Assembly: GCA_035498015.1 (NCBI GenBank)
Contig: DATKAO010000049.1
Location: 1 to 33,293, forward strand
DNA length: 33,293 nucleotides
From: Myxococcota bacterium
GTDB taxonomy: Bacteria; Myxococcota_A; UBA9160; SZUA-336
Direction of reading: 5' to 3'
Every line of letters starts with the position of its first letter. The stretch's first letter is position 1. The notes beneath the pieces were generated by a model, which did not search any database, was not told the origin of the DNA, and saw only the letters and a list, made by a program, of their open reading frames with translations. A program made the position numbers and the translations under genes. Shown here one piece after another: positions 22,215 through 30,476 of this stretch.

Positions 22215-23998
22215 CGCAGCACCACCTTGCCCGACGAGAACACGCGCGCCCCGTCCTGCAGGCGGAAGCCGAGCGAGTCACCCGCCGCCGAGAGCTCGAG
22301 CTCGAGCGTGAAGGCCTGGCCGGGCAGCAACAGCTCGCGGAAGCGCAGGCCCTCGATCGAGCGCGCGCGGAAGCCGGGGCCGACGAGCTCGCGCGCGGCC
22401 AGCATCACCCAGTGCACCTGCACCACGCCGGCCACCACCGGGTGACTCGGGAAGTGGCCGTCGAGAAAGGCCAGGTCCGGCGGCACGCGCAGCTCGCGCG
22501 AGAGGCTGCGCGCCTCGCGCCGTTCGCCGAGCAGCACGGGCGCGAGCACGGCGCCGCGCTCTGTGCCCTCTTCGAACAGCGCCAGGAGCGCCGCGCGCGA
22601 GGTCTTGCCCTGCGGGTCGCGCGGCAGCTCGTCCACGTAGCGCCAGGCCCGCGGCAGGAGCACCCGGTCCCAGTAGTCGGCGAGGTGTTCCGCGAGGCTC
22701 GCGCCGACTACGCGCCGGCCGCGCTCCGCGAGCGCCGCCTCGCCCGAGTCACTGAGCGCCAGCACCGCGCCCACGCGCGCGTCGCCCGAGACGTCGAAGG
22801 CCAGCAGCGCCGCGTCCGCGACCCACGGGTGCGCCCGCAGCTGCGACTCCATTTCGGGCAGCGCCAGCCGCTTCTCGCCGACCTTCACGATCCGGTCCGC
22901 GCGGCCCAGCAGCTGGAACCCGCCCGGCACGAGCTCGGCGCGGTCGCCCATCACGAGCTCCTGCAGGTCGCCGGCGCCCGTGGTCGAGCCCTGACTCACG
23001 TAGGGCGAGCGCACGCTGAGCCGCTGCTCCGCGGGCTCGAGCGCCAGTGTGACTCCCGGAAACGCGCGCCAGGCGGCCGACTCACCGGCCACGTCCTGCG
23101 CGCGCCACGCCACGCCGCCGGTCTCCGTCGAGCCGAAGATCTCGAGCGGCGCCTGGCCCAGCCGCTCGGCCACGTCGCGCGCCACGTCGAGGTCTAGCGG
23201 CCCGCCCGACGAGAACACCGCGCGCACGCCCGCGCGCAGGCTCGGGAGCTCGGCGTCGGCGCGCATGCGGCGCAGGTGCACCGGCGTCGTCGCCAGCGCG
23301 AACTCACCGGCCTCGCGCATGCGCGGGAAGAGCTCCTCCAGGTGCAGGAAGGTCTCCGAGCAGAACGCGCGCCCCGAGGCGAGCGGCCACAAGAGCCGGA
23401 ACAAGAGCCCGTACAGGTGCTGGTGTGACACGGTCGCGAACACGCGCGTGCGCGGCCCGAGGCGCGCGCCGAACAGCTGCTCGTGGACCGCGACCTCGCG
23501 ATCGAGGTGACCCAGCGCCTTGGGCACCGCCTTGCCCGGCCCGGTCGTGCCCGAGGTCGAGAGCTCCGCGAGCCCCTGCGCCGGGTCGAGCGCTCGAAAG
23601 CGCGGCGCGCGCTCGGGCTCCGCGCCCAGCGGGTCGAGCCGCGGCAGGCGCGCGAGCTCCGACTCGCCGATGCCCGGGTCGACCAGCGCTCCCTCGGCGT
23701 GCAGCGCCAGCTCCGCGAGCGTCTGACTCTGGCGATTGGGGGCGATCAGCGCGCGCGCCCCGGCGTGGGCCAGCGCGAACAGCCCGACCGCGAACGCGTA
23801 GCTGTCCTCCGAGAACAAGAGCCAGCGCGAGGCGCGCCGCGCGCTGAGCGCCTGCGCGAGCGCTGCCACGCGGCCCGCGAAGTCGGCGAAGGTGCGCTCG
23901 CCCCCGCGCGAGAAAGCGACCAGCGCGCGCGGGTCGCGGCCCGCGGCGAGTAGCTCCCCGAGCGGGACGAAGCGCGGCGCGGCAGTGGGGTCGCTCAC
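22211..23998 (-). CDS. apeH/apeI: Acyl-ACP ligase fused to 3-hydroxyacyl-ACP dehydratase (ApeH-ApeI)
   Basis: A 595-residue two-domain protein. Residues 1 to about 480 form an AMP-dependent ligase with Ser-Thr-Ser-Gly-Thr-Thr-Gly at 147-153, Gly-Ser-Thr-Glu-Thr-Gly-Gly at 289-295 and the C-terminal catalytic Lys465 in Asp-Pro-Gln-Gly-Lys. It would activate the aryl starter acid and load it on an ACP. Residues about 505-595 are a hotdog dehydratase with His515 in Gly-His-Phe-Pro-Ser-His-Pro and Gly-Val-Val-Gln-Val-His-Trp, typical of ApeI. In many clusters these are two adjacent genes; the fusion would couple them. The GTG start at 23998 lacks a strong ribosome binding site; the ACP gene ends 13 bases upstream. 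Confidence 0.9.
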   Translation of the reverse strand: MSDPTAAPRFVPLGELLAAGRDPRALVAFSRGGERTFADFAGRVAALAQALSARRASRWLLFSEDSYAFAVGLFALAHAGARALIAPNRQSQTLAELALHAEGALVDPGIGESELARLPRLDPLGAEPERAPRFRALDPAQGLAELSTSGTTGPGKAVPKALGHLDREVAVHEQLFGARLGPRTRVFATVSHQHLYGLLFRLLWPLASGRAFCSETFLHLEELFPRMREAGEFALATTPVHLRRMRADAELPSLRAGVRAVFSSGGPLDLDVARDVAERLGQAPLEIFGSTETGGVAWRAQDVAGESAAWRAFPGVTLALEPAEQRLSVRSPYVSQGSTTGAGDLQELVMGDRAELVPGGFQLLGRADRIVKVGEKRLALPEMESQLRAHPWVADAALLAFDVSGDARVGAVLALSDSGEAALAERGRRVVGASLAEHLADYWDRVLLPRAWRYVDELPRDPQGKTSRAALLALFEEGTERGAVLAPVLLGERREARSLSRELRVPPDLAFLDGHFPSHPVVAGVVQVHWVMLAARELVGPGFRARSIEGLRFRELLLPGQAFTLELELSAAGDSLGFRLQDGARVFSSGKVVLR

Positions 23999-24011
23999 GA
24001 CGCGCAGCGCC

Positions 24012-24287
24012 TCAGGCGCGCCTCGCCGTGCTCACGCGCTCGTGCACGAGCTCCACGATCTCGCCGATCGTCCGCATCTGCTCGATGTCGCCGTCCGAGA
24101 GCGCGAGGCCGGTCTCCTCCTCGATCCAGCCGGCCAGCGCCACGCCGTCGAGGCTGTCGAAGTCGAGATCGTCCTGCAGGTCGGTCTCCGGGGAGATCTC
24201 GGCTGCGTCGATGTCGAACTCGCGCGTCAGGATCGCGAGCAGACGCGCCTGGATCTCTTGTCGCGAGGTCGGAACTGCGGGGGGCAC
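24012..24287 (-). CDS. apeF: Acyl carrier protein, second of two
   Basis: A 91-residue acyl carrier protein that carries the growing polyene on a phosphopantetheine arm. The attachment site is Ser45 in Leu-Asp-Phe-Asp-Ser-Leu-Asp, within an acidic four-helix layout. The first 8 residues are Pro/Ala-rich and probably disordered. The GTG start at 24287 has AGGAGAG four bases upstream. It lies between the first ACP and the ligase/dehydratase gene, as ApeF does in known clusters. Having two ACPs side by side fits the aryl polyene system, in which different enzymes prefer different ACPs. Confidence 0.88.
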   Translation of the reverse strand: MPPAVPTSRQEIQARLLAILTREFDIDAAEISPETDLQDDLDFDSLDGVALAGWIEEETGLALSDGDIEQMRTIGEIVELVHERVSTARRA

Positions 24288-24313
24288 GGTTCTCTCCTGG
24301 CCGAGCCAGCTCG

Positions 24314-24583
24314 TCAGTGGGCGAGCTGTGAGTTCACGAATTCCGCGAGGCTTCGCACCGAGGCGAAGATGCGGCGATTCTCGTCCGGGTCGTCTTCGAT
24401 CTTCACGCCGAAGCGCTCCTCGAGGGCCATGGCCAGCTCGAGCGCATCGATCGAGTCGAGCCCGAGACCCTCGACGAACAGTGGGGCCTCGCTCTCGATC
24501 TCGTCCGGTGCGATGTCCTCGAGCACCAGCGCCTCGACAATGAGCCGCTTCAGCTCCGACTCCAACCCGCTAATGGCTTGCAT
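24314..24583 (-). CDS. apeE: Acyl carrier protein, first of two
   Basis: An 89-residue acyl carrier protein. The phosphopantetheine site is Ser44 in Gly-Leu-Asp-Ser-Ile-Asp-Ala, with the Leu-Phe-Val-Glu-Gly-Leu-Gly-Leu-Asp-Ser pattern characteristic of the first ACP (ApeE) of aryl polyene clusters. The protein is rich in Glu and Asp, as ACPs are. ATG 24583 has GGGGGAG eight bases upstream and lies 14 bases inside the PlsC-type gene. Together with ApeF it serves the ketosynthase, reductase and dehydratases of this operon. Confidence 0.88.
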   Translation of the reverse strand: MQAISGLESELKRLIVEALVLEDIAPDEIESEAPLFVEGLGLDSIDALELAMALEERFGVKIEDDPDENRRIFASVRSLAEFVNSQLAH

Positions 24584-25367
24584 CTGTTGTGCTCCCCCTC
24601 GCGAAACGCGCCCGCAACGCCCGCGTCAGCTTGCGAGCCGCCATGACCGACGACTCGCTGCCGTCGAGGTACTTCTTCGCGACCACCGGCTCGCCCACCC
24701 GCAACGTGTATTGTCCCGCCCGTGGCGGAACGTGATACCACGATTGCCCCTTCATGAGCATGCGCGGCTCGACGCTGATTTCAATGGGAAGCATATCCAA
24801 GCCGGAGGCGAGCGCGATGTGGGCGGCCCCGCGCTGGAAGTGGCCCAGCTCGCCCGATTCCGGGGTCCGCGTGCCCTCCGGGAAGACCACCAGGGTCCGC
24901 CCCTCGCGCAGGCGGCGCGCGGCCTCGCGCACGACCTCGACCCCGGAGTCATTTGCGATGTAGTCCGCGGCCCGCGCCGAGCCGCCGAGGAAGGCGTTCG
25001 TCGCGCGGTCGCTCGAGATGATGCAGTCGGCCTGCGGCAGCCGCGCGATGATCAGCACCACGTCGATCAGCGACGGATGGTTGGCGACAATGATCTTCGG
25101 CCCCGGCCTGTCGAGGGCCTCGGCGCCGACCCAGGTCACTCCGATCAGGCCCAGCCGCTCCATCAGCCCCGAGTGGAAGCGGAACAGCCGGTGGATTCCG
25201 AGCTGCGCGCGCCGCCACGGCTCCGCCTTGTGGTCGAACCTGCGCCGCAGCGGCAGCCATGCGAACGCGAGCCACAAGCTCCCCAGGCCGAACACGGCGA
25301 AGGCGACGCCGGTGCGGAGCGCGCGCGAGAGGGTCTCCAACCTCGTGGGTTGAGGGCGCGAGCGCAT
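24570..25367 (-). CDS. apeD: 1-acyl-glycerol-3-phosphate-like acyltransferase (PlsC family)
   Basis: A 265-residue PlsC-family acyltransferase at the head of the minus-strand pigment operon, matching ApeD. One hydrophobic segment at about 18-40 anchors it to the inner membrane. The HX4D motif is His97-Pro-Ser-Leu-Ile-Asp102, and the substrate motif Phe-Pro-Glu-Gly-Thr-Arg is at 162-167. It probably transfers an acyl or aryl-polyene chain to a glycerolipid-like acceptor. The ATG at 25367 is preceded very closely by AGGAG (one base spacer) and more loosely by GGGAGG. A good promoter lies 42-71 bases upstream. Its end overlaps the first ACP start by 14 bases. Confidence 0.85.
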   Translation of the reverse strand: MRSRPQPTRLETLSRALRTGVAFAVFGLGSLWLAFAWLPLRRRFDHKAEPWRRAQLGIHRLFRFHSGLMERLGLIGVTWVGAEALDRPGPKIIVANHPSLIDVVLIIARLPQADCIISSDRATNAFLGGSARAADYIANDSGVEVVREAARRLREGRTLVVFPEGTRTPESGELGHFQRGAAHIALASGLDMLPIEISVEPRMLMKGQSWYHVPPRAGQYTLRVGEPVVAKKYLDGSESSVMAARKLTRALRARFARGSTTDASH

Positions 25368-25408
25368 GCTCCTTCGAAGCCTCCCCCCCGAAAGGTCGCA
25401 CCGCGCCG

Positions 25409-25438
25409 AGTCTAACACCGCGCGCTCCGCACTGTAAA
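25409..25438 (-). promoter_or_regulatory. Promoter of the minus-strand pigment operon
   Basis: On the minus strand TTTACA (25438-25433, five of six matching the -35 consensus) and TAGACT (25414-25409, four of six matching -10) are separated by 18 bases. The transcript would start near 25402, giving a leader of about 35 bases before ATG 25367. It is the clearest sigma-70-like promoter in this GC-rich window and would drive the ten genes down to 17091. Confidence 0.6.
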
Positions 25439-25462
25439 CGATCGCCGTTTCTCGGGAAAAGC

Positions 25463-25864
25463 CTACTTGGAGGGATCGTACAGGACTTCGACCACCGACA
25501 GGTTTCCGCTGTAGCGGTTGCGCGAGAACACGATGGATCCCTTCCCCTTGTAGATCCACTCGCTGCGCGACGTGTCGGAGCCGTAGTAGTGCGGGATGAA
25601 CGCCTTGCCCGTGATGTACTCGTGGCGGTCGCTCGGGTCGCCGAGGATCTTCTTCACGTCGGCGTCCGACATGCCCTCTTGGATCTTCGCGAACGGGTGA
25701 CCCTTCGGGATCGGCTTCGCCGCGGGCTCGGCCTGCTGTGCGGGCGCCGGCTTCGCGGACGAGGACGAGCTCGACGAAGCGGGCGCACTCTCGTTCCGGT
25801 GGGCGCACCCGACGAGGACGGCGATCGAGAGACCCGCGACGATCGCGGTCTGGATCCTGAACAT
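25463..25864 (-). CDS. Small BamE/SmpA-like lipoprotein
   Basis: A 133-residue predicted lipoprotein. The signal sequence ends in a Leu-Val-Gly-Cys lipobox with Cys20, followed by a Ser-rich linker (a run of seven serines) and a Pro/Ala-rich stretch to about residue 60. The C-terminal domain resembles the small BamE/SmpA fold: Ile-Gln-Glu-Gly-Met-Ser-Asp-Ala-Asp-Val, then Ile-Leu-Gly-Asp-Pro-Ser. The ATG at 25864 has AAGGAG seven bases upstream. It is the only gene between the pigment operon promoter and the divergent ammonia-lyase. Its position suggests a pigment or envelope role, but it may be unrelated. Residue after the lipobox Cys is Ala, which does not signal inner-membrane retention, so outer-membrane placement is plausible. 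Confidence 0.75.
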   Translation of the reverse strand: MFRIQTAIVAGLSIAVLVGCAHRNESAPASSSSSSSAKPAPAQQAEPAAKPIPKGHPFAKIQEGMSDADVKKILGDPSDRHEYITGKAFIPHYYGSDTSRSEWIYKGKGSIVFSRNRYSGNLSVVEVLYDPSK

Positions 25865-25939
25865 CTGCTCACTCCTTCCAAGCGGGGGGCGCGGCTCGCA
25901 GCTTAGCGCGTGCCTTCCGCTTTGTTTACACCTAGGCGC

Positions 25940-27478
25940 ATGGCTTTCGACACGCTCGAAATCGGTTCGGCACCGATCTACCTCGAAGAGTTCCTCGCGA
26001 TGGCGCGCGGCACGCGTCGCGCGCAGATCTCCACGCGACCCGAGTACCGCGCCCGGCTCGAGGCCGAGCACGCGGTGGTCGGCGAAGCGGTCGCGCGCGG
26101 CGAGTCGGTGTACGGCGTGACCACGGGCGTGGGCGCCTCGGTGACCAACACGATCGACGCGGAGCACCGCGGCGAGTTCGTGCGCAACCTGTTCCGCATG
26201 CTCGGCACCGGCGTCGGCGCGGCGCTGGGCGAGCTCGAGTCGGCCTCGGTGATGAGCGCGCGCATCGTGTCGCTCGCGTCGGGTCACTCGGGCGTGCGCG
26301 GGCTCGTGCTCGACCGGCTGTGCGAGCTGCTCGAGGCGCGCTGCCTGCCGCGCATTCCGGAGCTCGGCTCGGTGGGCGCGAGCGGCGACCTCGCGCCGCT
26401 GTCCTACCTGGCCGGCATGCTGGCCGGCGAAGGGCGCGTGCGGCTGCGCGGGCGCATCATCGACGCGGCGGAGGCGCTCGAGTCACTGGGCGTCGAGGCG
26501 CTCGAGTTCGAGCCCAAGGAGTCGCTCTCGCTGGTGAACGGCACGAGCTTCATGACCGGGCTGGGCGCGGTGGCCTGGGAGCGCGCCGTCGACCTGGCCG
26601 ACCTGTCCTGCGCGATCACGGCGATCGCGAGCGAGGTCACGCGCGGCAACCCGCGGCACTTCGACGCGCGCATCGCCGCCTGGAAGCCCCACGCGGGCCA
26701 GGTGCGCGCGGCGCGGCGCATCCGCGACCACCTGGGCTACGACCCGGCGCGCCCCGCCCCGGCCCCGGCGCGGCTGCAGGATCGCTACTCGATCCGCTGC
26801 GCGCCCAACGTGGTCGGCGTGCTGTACGACGCGGCCGAGCTGGCGCGCGGCATCCTCGAGATCGAGCTGAACGGCGCCAACGACAACCCGCTGGTCGACG
26901 GCGACACGGGCGAGATCCTCCACGGCGGGAACTTCTACGGCGGTCACCTGTGCTTCGCGCTCGACGGGCTGAAGGCCGCCGTGGCCAGCGTCGCCGACCT
27001 CCTGGACCGCCAGATCTCGCTCCTGTGCCGGCCCGAGACCAGCGAGGGCCTGCCCGCGGAGCTGATCTCGGTCGACGAGGGCGGCAACCGCTCGCACCAC
27101 GGCTTCAAGGGCATGCAGGTGACCGCCTCGGCGCTCGCGGCCGAGGCGCTGAAGCTCACCATGCCTGCGGCGTCGTTCAGCCGCAGCACCGAGTCGCACA
27201 ACCAGGACAAGGTGTCGATGGGCTCGATCGCCGCGCGCGAGTGTCTGCGCATCCTCGACCTGACCGAGGCGGTGGCGTCGATCGCGCTGCTCGCGGTGTG
27301 TCAGGCGGTCGACCTGCGCGGAGGCGCGCGCAGCGCCGCGACCCAGCGCCTGCTCACGGCGGTGCGCAAGCACGTGCCGACGCTCTCGGCCGACCGCCGG
27401 CAGGACGTCGACATCGCGCGCGTGGCCGACCTCGTGCGCGCGCGCACGCTGCCGCTGGATCCCTTCCCGCAGCCATGA
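25940..27478 (+). CDS. Aromatic amino acid ammonia-lyase (HAL/TAL/PAL family)
   Basis: A 512-residue MIO-dependent ammonia-lyase. The prosthetic group forms from Ala147-Ser-Gly149 in Gly-Ser-Val-Gly-Ala-Ser-Gly-Asp-Leu, and the catalytic Tyr58 lies in Val-Tyr-Gly-Val-Thr-Thr-Gly. Gln-Asp-Arg-Tyr-Ser-Ile-Arg, Asp-Asn-Pro-Leu-Val and Gly-Asn-Phe-Tyr-Gly segments follow. The substrate-selecting pair in Leu-Phe-Arg-Met-Leu-Gly-Thr-Gly is Met87-Leu88, not the Ser-His of histidine ammonia-lyase; a Leu in the second place resembles tyrosine and phenylalanine lyases. With pigment genes around it, the likely product is coumarate or cinnamate as starter, as in flexirubin pathways. No hut genes are near. 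ATG 25940 is chosen over a GTG at 25910; neither has a good ribosome binding site. The next gene overlaps by four bases. Confidence 0.88.
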   Translation: MAFDTLEIGSAPIYLEEFLAMARGTRRAQISTRPEYRARLEAEHAVVGEAVARGESVYGVTTGVGASVTNTIDAEHRGEFVRNLFRMLGTGVGAALGELESASVMSARIVSLASGHSGVRGLVLDRLCELLEARCLPRIPELGSVGASGDLAPLSYLAGMLAGEGRVRLRGRIIDAAEALESLGVEALEFEPKESLSLVNGTSFMTGLGAVAWERAVDLADLSCAITAIASEVTRGNPRHFDARIAAWKPHAGQVRAARRIRDHLGYDPARPAPAPARLQDRYSIRCAPNVVGVLYDAAELARGILEIELNGANDNPLVDGDTGEILHGGNFYGGHLCFALDGLKAAVASVADLLDRQISLLCRPETSEGLPAELISVDEGGNRSHHGFKGMQVTASALAAEALKLTMPAASFSRSTESHNQDKVSMGSIAARECLRILDLTEAVASIALLAVCQAVDLRGGARSAATQRLLTAVRKHVPTLSADRRQDVDIARVADLVRARTLPLDPFPQP

Positions 27479-28113
27479 GCGCACGCCGCCTGTGCCTGGC
27501 GCTGGCGGCGCTCGCCGCGCTGGCCGCCGAGCCGGCCCAGCCGGCACGCGATCTCACGCTCGAGGACCTGCTGAGTCACATGCGCGCCACGCACGGCGTG
27601 GTGGCCGAGTTCCACGAAGTGAAGACGCTCAAGCTGCTCGACGCGCCGCTCGAGTCGCGCGGCACGCTGTACTTCGCGCCGCCCGACCGGCTGGCGCGGG
27701 TCACGCGCGAGCCGGCCGAGACCAAGCTCGTGCTCGACGGCGGGCGCATGAGCTTCCGCGACGCCGCGGGCGGCAGCGACGTGGACCTGTCGGAGAACCC
27801 GGTCGCGCGCGCGTTCGCCGACAACCTGATGGTGCTGTGGCGCGGCGACCGCGCGGCGCTCGAGTCGATCTACCAGCTCGACTTCCACGCCGACGGCTCG
27901 CGCTGGCAGCTCGCGCTCTCGCCCAGACACTCGCCGCTGGACCAGTTCCTGCGCTCCATCACGCTGCGCGGCGACGGCGCCGAGATGCGCGAGATGGAGG
28001 TGCTCGAGAGCGACGGCGACCGCACGCAGACCTTCTTCGACAAGATCGACGTCGCGCACGAGTTCGGCGAGGACGAGGCGCGTGCGGTGTTCGGAGCCGG
28101 GGCGGCGAAGTGA
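27475..28113 (+). CDS. apeL: LolA-like outer-membrane carrier protein
   Basis: A 212-residue periplasmic protein of the LolA type, which in aryl polyene clusters is thought to carry the lipid-linked pigment across the periplasm. It has a signal peptide of about 20-24 residues (Leu-Cys-Leu-Ala-Leu-Ala-Ala), then a Leu-Leu-Ser-His-Met-Arg segment, Gly-Thr-Leu-Tyr-Phe-Ala-Pro-Pro-Asp-Arg-Leu, and an unclosed beta-barrel pattern of alternating hydrophobic strands to the end. The ATG at 27475 overlaps the lyase stop (ATGA), and the stop overlaps the GTG of the exporter gene. The gene order LolA-like, exporter, lipoprotein is the same as in known clusters (ApeL-ApeM-ApeN). Confidence 0.85.
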   Translation: MSARRLCLALAALAALAAEPAQPARDLTLEDLLSHMRATHGVVAEFHEVKTLKLLDAPLESRGTLYFAPPDRLARVTREPAETKLVLDGGRMSFRDAAGGSDVDLSENPVARAFADNLMVLWRGDRAALESIYQLDFHADGSRWQLALSPRHSPLDQFLRSITLRGDGAEMREMEVLESDGDRTQTFFDKIDVAHEFGEDEARAVFGAGAAK

Positions 28114-30476
28114 GTCGCGGCGTCCGGCTCGGCGCCTGGGCGCTGTTGTGCGCCGCGCTCGCGCTGTACGGCGTGCGCGGGCTCGACTTCTCGACCGACA
28201 TCTTGAACTTCATGCCCGACGGCCACGGCGCGGAGCTGGCGCAGATCTCGCGCGAGCTCGCGCGCAGCGACCTGGCGCGCACCATGGTGCTCACGCTCTC
28301 GGCCGACGACCCGTCGCGCGCCGTGGCGGCCGCGCGCGAGCTGGCCGAGACACTGCGCGCGAACCCCGAGGTCGCCTGGCTGCGCGCGGGCGCCGACCCC
28401 GAGCTCCTGCGCAGCGTGTACGAGCTGTATTTCCCCAAGCGCCTGTACTTCCTGTCGCAGGCGCCCGAGCAGGAGCTGCCCGCGCTGCTCTCCGACCGGG
28501 GGCTGAAGGTCCAGGCGGAGCGCGTGCGCAGCTCGCTCGCGCTGCCCATGTCGACCTTGCTCAAGCGCATCGTGCCCGAGGACCCGCTGGGCGCGTTCGC
28601 GCGCCAGAGCGAGAGACTGCGCGCGGGCGAGCCGCCGCTCGCGAGTCAGGACGGCGCCTTCACCACGCGCGACGGGCGCTGGGCGGTGCTGTTGCTCGCG
28701 ACCCGCGACTCGGCGCTCGACTCGACCGCGCAGCGCCCGTTGCTCGAGGCGATCGACGCGGCGCTCCAGTCGCTGCGCGCGAAATACGGCGCCGACCTCG
28801 TGCTCGAGAAGAGCGGCGCGAACCGCTTCGCGGTCGACGCCGAGGCCGGCATCCGCGGCGACGCCACGTTCATCTCGTGGGTGTCGTTCGTCGGTGTGTC
28901 GCTGCTCTCGCTGGTGTTCTTCCGCTCGATGCTGTCGCTGGGCATGGTGATGATTCCCGGCGTCGTGGGGCTCTTGGTCGCGATGGCGCTCGGGATCGCG
29001 ATCTTCGGGCACCTGGACGGCATGACGATCGGCTTCGGCGGGTCGCTGATCGGAGTCACGATCGACTACCCGACCCACGTGCTGATCCTGTGGAGCCTGT
29101 CGCCCAAGCCCGAGTCGCCCTGGCACGTGGCGCGGCGACTCACCGGCTCGCTGGTCATGGCCGCGCTCACCACCATGGCCAGCTTCGCCGGGCTCGCGGT
29201 CACCTCGTTCCGCGGCTTCCGCGAGCTGGGAGTGTTCGCGGTGATCGGCGTCGGCGCCGCCGTCGTGGCGTCGCTCCTGCTCCTGCCCGACCTGCTGCCG
29301 CGCAAGCGCCGGCTGCAGCCGGTGTCGGCCGAGCTCGCGCGGCGCCTCGAGCCCTGGGTGCTCGCGCTGCACGAGCACCGGAGGCTCCTGGCGCTGGTGC
29401 CCGTGGCGGTGCTGGTGCTGGGCGCGGTCGGCCTGCCGCGCCTGCGCTGGGCCGACGACCTGTCGAAGATCTTCCGGCCCAACCCCGTGCTGCAGGCCGA
29501 GGACGAGCGCGTGTTCGAACGCGTGTCGAACTTCGACACCGGGCGCTTCGTGCTCGCGATCGCCGACGATCCGGCCACGGCCGTAGCGCGCAACGAGTCG
29601 GTGCGCGCGCGACTGGGCGGATTGATGCGCGCGGGCAAGCTCGAAGGCGTGCGCTCCTTCTCCGACGTGTTCTTCCCGACCGAGCTGCAGGAGCGCAACC
29701 TCGCGCAGCTGCGCGCGAGCCCCGACCTTCCGGCACGGCTCGAGCGCGCGTTCCGCGAGGCGGGCTTCCAGCCGGGCACCACGGCGCCCTTTGCCGCGGC
29801 GCTGGCCGCGCCGCCGCCACCCCTGACACTCGCCGAGCTGCGGGCGTCGCCGCTGGGCGAGCTGGTGAGCTCGCAGGTCATGCAGCTCGACGGCCGCACG
29901 GCGGTGATCACCTATCTGCGCGGCTTGCACGACCCCGACGCGCTGCGCGCCGCGCTTCGGGACCTCGAGGGCGTGCACTACTTCGAGCAGCGCACCTTCC
30001 TGAACGACCTGTACTCGCGCTACCGCGACCAGACGCTGCGGCTCGTGGCGCTGGGCAGCGCGGCGGTGCTCTTGATCCTGGTCGCGCGCTACCGTGACTG
30101 GCGGCGCGCCACCGCGGCATTCCTGCCGTCGTTGCTCGTGCCGGTGATCGTGCTGGCCAGCTACGCGCTCTTCGGGGTCGAGGCGAACCTGATGCACGCG
30201 GTGAGTCTCTTGATCGTGATGGGCATGGGCGTCGACTACGGCATCTTCATCGTCGACAGCGCAGAGGAGGGCACGGAGTTCGGCGCGACGCTGGTGTCGT
30301 GTCTCTTGTGCGCGCTCACCACGGTGCTTTCCTTCGGGGCGCTGGCGATCTCGAGTCAGCCGCCGCTGCGCGCGATCGGACTCACGACGGGCATCGGCAT
30401 CACGCTCGCGCTCGTGCTCGCGCCGGTCTCGCTCCTCTTGCTCCGGGTCGGGCCCAAGGAGACGCCGCGTGCCTAG
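28110..30476 (+). CDS. apeM: MMPL/RND-type exporter of aryl polyene clusters
   Basis: A 788-residue inner-membrane transporter with two related halves, each with a large periplasmic loop and about six membrane helices. Helix-4-like Asp motifs are Thr-Ile-Asp-Tyr-Pro-Thr-His with Asp318 and Gly-Val-Asp-Tyr-Gly-Ile with Asp709, consistent with proton-driven transport. The first loop spans about 30-250, the first helix bundle about 250-400, the second loop about 430-640, and the last helices about 640-780. In aryl polyene clusters this protein (ApeM) is thought to hand the lipid-linked pigment to the LolA-like carrier. The GTG start at 28110 overlaps the carrier stop. Confidence 0.9.
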   Translation: MSRGVRLGAWALLCAALALYGVRGLDFSTDILNFMPDGHGAELAQISRELARSDLARTMVLTLSADDPSRAVAAARELAETLRANPEVAWLRAGADPELLRSVYELYFPKRLYFLSQAPEQELPALLSDRGLKVQAERVRSSLALPMSTLLKRIVPEDPLGAFARQSERLRAGEPPLASQDGAFTTRDGRWAVLLLATRDSALDSTAQRPLLEAIDAALQSLRAKYGADLVLEKSGANRFAVDAEAGIRGDATFISWVSFVGVSLLSLVFFRSMLSLGMVMIPGVVGLLVAMALGIAIFGHLDGMTIGFGGSLIGVTIDYPTHVLILWSLSPKPESPWHVARRLTGSLVMAALTTMASFAGLAVTSFRGFRELGVFAVIGVGAAVVASLLLLPDLLPRKRRLQPVSAELARRLEPWVLALHEHRRLLALVPVAVLVLGAVGLPRLRWADDLSKIFRPNPVLQAEDERVFERVSNFDTGRFVLAIADDPATAVARNESVRARLGGLMRAGKLEGVRSFSDVFFPTELQERNLAQLRASPDLPARLERAFREAGFQPGTTAPFAAALAAPPPPLTLAELRASPLGELVSSQVMQLDGRTAVITYLRGLHDPDALRAALRDLEGVHYFEQRTFLNDLYSRYRDQTLRLVALGSAAVLLILVARYRDWRRATAAFLPSLLVPVIVLASYALFGVEANLMHAVSLLIVMGMGVDYGIFIVDSAEEGTEFGATLVSCLLCALTTVLSFGALAISSQPPLRAIGLTTGIGITLALVLAPVSLLLLRVGPKETPRA

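Noticed and set aside
25940..27478. Histidine utilisation (hutH) gene
   Set aside because: The selectivity pair is Met-Leu rather than Ser-His, and hutU, hutI and hutG are absent while pigment genes surround it.
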